Below are positions 5,761 through 7,209 of a stretch of 7,209 bases of DNA, in pieces. Position 1 is the first letter of the stretch. Each line of letters starts with the position of its first letter. The DNA is from Phycisphaerae bacterium. Lineage in GTDB: Bacteria; Planctomycetota; Phycisphaerae; UBA1845; Fen-1342. The notes beneath the pieces are model-generated. The model was not told the origin of the DNA. It made no database searches and saw only the letters and a program-made list of their open reading frames with translations. The DNA lies in NCBI GenBank assembly GCA_026984555.1, contig JALSRY010000749.1:1-7209 (forward strand). Reading direction: 5' to 3'. Both the position numbers and the translations under genes were made by a program.

Positions 5761-5765
5761 AGGAG
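5761..5765 (+). promoter_or_regulatory. ribosome binding site of pseudopilin 2
   Basis: AGGAG ends 8 nt before the ATG at 5774, the strongest site among the three pseudopilins. It directly abuts the intercistronic stem-loop. Confidence 0.8.
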
Positions 5766-5773
5766 TCATCATC

Positions 5774-6868
5774 ATGAATCGTCCAGCCTTCAACTGCCGG
5801 CAACGGGCGGGCTTCTCGCTCGTCGAGCTGCTTACCGTCATCGCCATCATCACGCTGTTGATCGGGATCCTGGTCCCCGCCGTGAGCAAGGTGCGCACGA
5901 CTGCGAAAAACACCGCCGTCAAGGCGATGATCGGTACCCTCTCGACCGGCCTGGAAACCTTCAAGGCCGACCAGCAGGTGGGGGGGCTCTATCCCCCATC
6001 CGCTCCGGACTACAAGCGGGGAGGACAGATCCAGTACACCGCCGTCGTCCCCCAGCCCGGGCATCCCGGTGCCACCGCCCCGACCAACATCAGCGGCGCC
6101 GGCCTGCTGGTCTGGGCGCTCGCGGGAGCGGACCTGCTCGGCACGCCGGGATTCAAGACCTTCCGACCCAACACACGCTTCTGGTCGCTGGACACCGATA
6201 ACCAGAACAACGGCGACGAGCCCAGCCAGTCCGGTGCATACGCATTGAAGGCCAGCGGTGAGCCGCTGCACCCCCGCTCCGGCCCGTTCGTGGACCTCTC
6301 CAAGACCGAGGTGACGCCGTGGAGCGACGAGTTCGGCTCCTATGTCATCGAAGCCGAACGCAAGGCGGCCAAGAGCGTGGGAATCGCCGCACCGGCGCGG
6401 AAGTACCCCATGTTCGTTGACGCTTTCGGCGGCCCGATCCTGTATTGGCGGGCGGACCCGGCCGGACAGACCATCGCCGACCCGACGCCCAACGGAATCG
6501 ATCCCCAGAACCGCGGCGTGTACCACTTCCTCGACAATGGCCTGTTGCTCGCGTCCAACGCCACGCAACTCGGGGCGACGCCCCCGGGCGGTATCCACGA
6601 AGACCCCCTCCTGCTCCGCGCCGACCAGTACAACCAGGACAAGATGCACGAGCTCGTCTGGGACGGAACCGCCCCGTTCAACACGAACAACCCACCGAAG
6701 GGCTTTGCACACTACATCCGCAATCACGACATCGAGGCTCGCGTCTGGCCGCATAACCCCGACAGCTTCCTGCTGATCAGTGCGGGAGCCGACGGCAAGT
6801 TCGGAACCGCGGACGATATCGCCAACTTCGCCCACAACGGCGCCGAAGACCTCTCGCACCAGCACTAG
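5774..6868 (+). CDS. type IV prepilin-like pseudopilin 2, GspG-like paralog
   Basis: The product is 364 residues. The leader ends RQRAG, and cleavage after Gly13 gives FSLVELLTVIAI, with Glu+5 (Glu18) and Pro+22. The hydrophobic helix is at about 14-36. The fold body parallels pseudopilin 1: a G-A-x-x-L segment, a polar acidic loop DTDNQNNGDE at 140-149 where pseudopilin 1 has its EF-hand-type loop, an R-x-GPF-x-D motif, PILYW, and the C-terminal block at 326-355 ending ADDIANFAHN, 24 of 30 residues identical to pseudopilin 1. A nine-residue tail GAEDLSHQH is extra. The product is exported to the inner membrane and, after processing, should enter the pseudopilus. A G7 tract (5980-5986) lies inside the gene. 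Family is certain; its place in the filament is not known. Confidence 0.9.
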   Translation: MNRPAFNCRQRAGFSLVELLTVIAIITLLIGILVPAVSKVRTTAKNTAVKAMIGTLSTGLETFKADQQVGGLYPPSAPDYKRGGQIQYTAVVPQPGHPGATAPTNISGAGLLVWALAGADLLGTPGFKTFRPNTRFWSLDTDNQNNGDEPSQSGAYALKASGEPLHPRSGPFVDLSKTEVTPWSDEFGSYVIEAERKAAKSVGIAAPARKYPMFVDAFGGPILYWRADPAGQTIADPTPNGIDPQNRGVYHFLDNGLLLASNATQLGATPPGGIHEDPLLLRADQYNQDKMHELVWDGTAPFNTNNPPKGFAHYIRNHDIEARVWPHNPDSFLLISAGADGKFGTADDIANFAHNGAEDLSHQH

Positions 6869-6881
6869 GATGGCGACCGGC

Positions 6882-7209
6882 ATGAACACTTTGCGACCCC
6901 GCCGAGCGACACGCGGCTTTACGATGATCGAACTGCTCGTGGTCATCGGCGTGTTGGCGCTGCTGATCGCCCTGGTGATCGGCGTCGCCAGCAAAGCCAT
7001 CCGCCAACAGAAAGTGCGCAATACGCAGCAGATCATGCAGAACGTCAGGTTGGCGCTCGAGCAGTTCGCCACCGAAGACCCCCTGCGAAACATCTATGAC
7101 CAGCCCGGGGCCGGGACGTTCGGCAAGTATCCACCGTACCCGTTGCAAACGCCGGCAAACGCGTGGCCGACGCCTCCCGCCTCGGTCGCCGGTGTGGTCG
7201 AACCTGCTT
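6882..7209 (+). CDS. type IV prepilin-like pseudopilin 3, 3'-truncated by window edge
   Basis: The frame is open from the ATG at 6882 to the last base, so 109 codons are visible and the stop lies beyond the window. The leader ends RRATRG, and cleavage after Gly12 gives FTMIELLVVIGVLALL with Glu+5 and a hydrophobic helix at about 13-34. Position +22 is Gly, where pseudopilins 1 and 2 have Pro. The part after the helix (RQQKVRNTQQIMQNVRLALEQ and onward) is typical of the pseudopilin amphipathic helix. The ATG at 6870, one base after the previous stop, is an in-frame alternative with a 16-residue leader. I prefer 6882 because AGGATGG (6867-6873) then lies 8 nt upstream. The tight spacing implies translational coupling to pseudopilin 2. 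Glu+5 argues against a GspK-like tip subunit. Confidence 0.88.
   Translation, partial: MNTLRPRRATRGFTMIELLVVIGVLALLIALVIGVASKAIRQQKVRNTQQIMQNVRLALEQFATEDPLRNIYDQPGAGTFGKYPPYPLQTPANAWPTPPASVAGVVEPA

Noticed and set aside
5510..7093. 527-codon open frame on the minus strand opposite the pseudopilins
   Set aside because: It overlaps three clear pseudopilin genes, crosses their boundaries, and its product shows no recognisable domain.
1..7209. CRISPR array, tRNA, rRNA, insertion sequence or attachment site
   Set aside because: No regularly spaced repeats, cloverleaf, transposase-like frame or terminal inverted repeats were seen on either strand.

Overview
The window is GC-rich, densely coding bacterial DNA, and every supported gene is on the + strand. 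It carries the core of a type II secretion / type IV pilus-like machine: a GspE/PilB-family assembly ATPase, a GspF/PilC-family inner-membrane platform protein, and a run of three pseudopilin genes, the last cut by the window end. Two small acidic proteins of unknown function precede them, one a predicted lipoprotein. The pseudopilins are long (341 and 364 residues) and end in a GADG-x-x-GT-x-DDI signature. I associate this style with Planctomycetota (for example Phycisphaerae-like lineages); that is inference from protein style, not a database result.

Layout. 1-399: 3' end of an acidic protein that starts upstream of the window. 400-651: intergenic, with a stem-loop and a 7-bp inverted repeat. 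652-1065: small lipoprotein. 1134-1169: a very good Rho-independent terminator that closes this unit. 1236-1263: a sigma-70-like promoter (TTGTCG, 16 nt, TATAAT) with a perfect 6+6 inverted repeat in its core. 1293-3050: gspE. 3051-3379: 329 bases without a gene, holding stem-loops, a second possible promoter and a structured leader. 3380-4642: gspF. 4684-5709: pseudopilin 1. 5717-5759: intercistronic stem-loop. 5774-6868: pseudopilin 2. 6882-7209: 5' part of pseudopilin 3.

How the genes work together (known for the families). GspE hydrolyses ATP in the cytoplasm and drives GspF in the inner membrane. GspF helps extract processed pseudopilins from the membrane and build them into a periplasmic pseudopilus. 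The prepilin peptidase, secretin (GspD) and GspC/L/M-like parts are not in this window.

Points most worth a second look: a GspE N-terminus with two 24-residue MshEN-type (c-di-GMP-binding family) repeats separated by exactly five residues but with proline where the family arginine should be; an A9 tract inside gspE coding the spacer of that domain; an operator-like palindrome inside the gspE promoter; tandemly duplicated pseudopilins with acidic, calcium-loop-like insertions at equivalent positions; and the paired acidic proteins sharing a DE-x-AQA-x-x-DF motif. I saw no sign of CRISPR, tRNA, rRNA or insertion sequences. Overall this looks like a lineage-specific variant of a known machine rather than a wholly new system.
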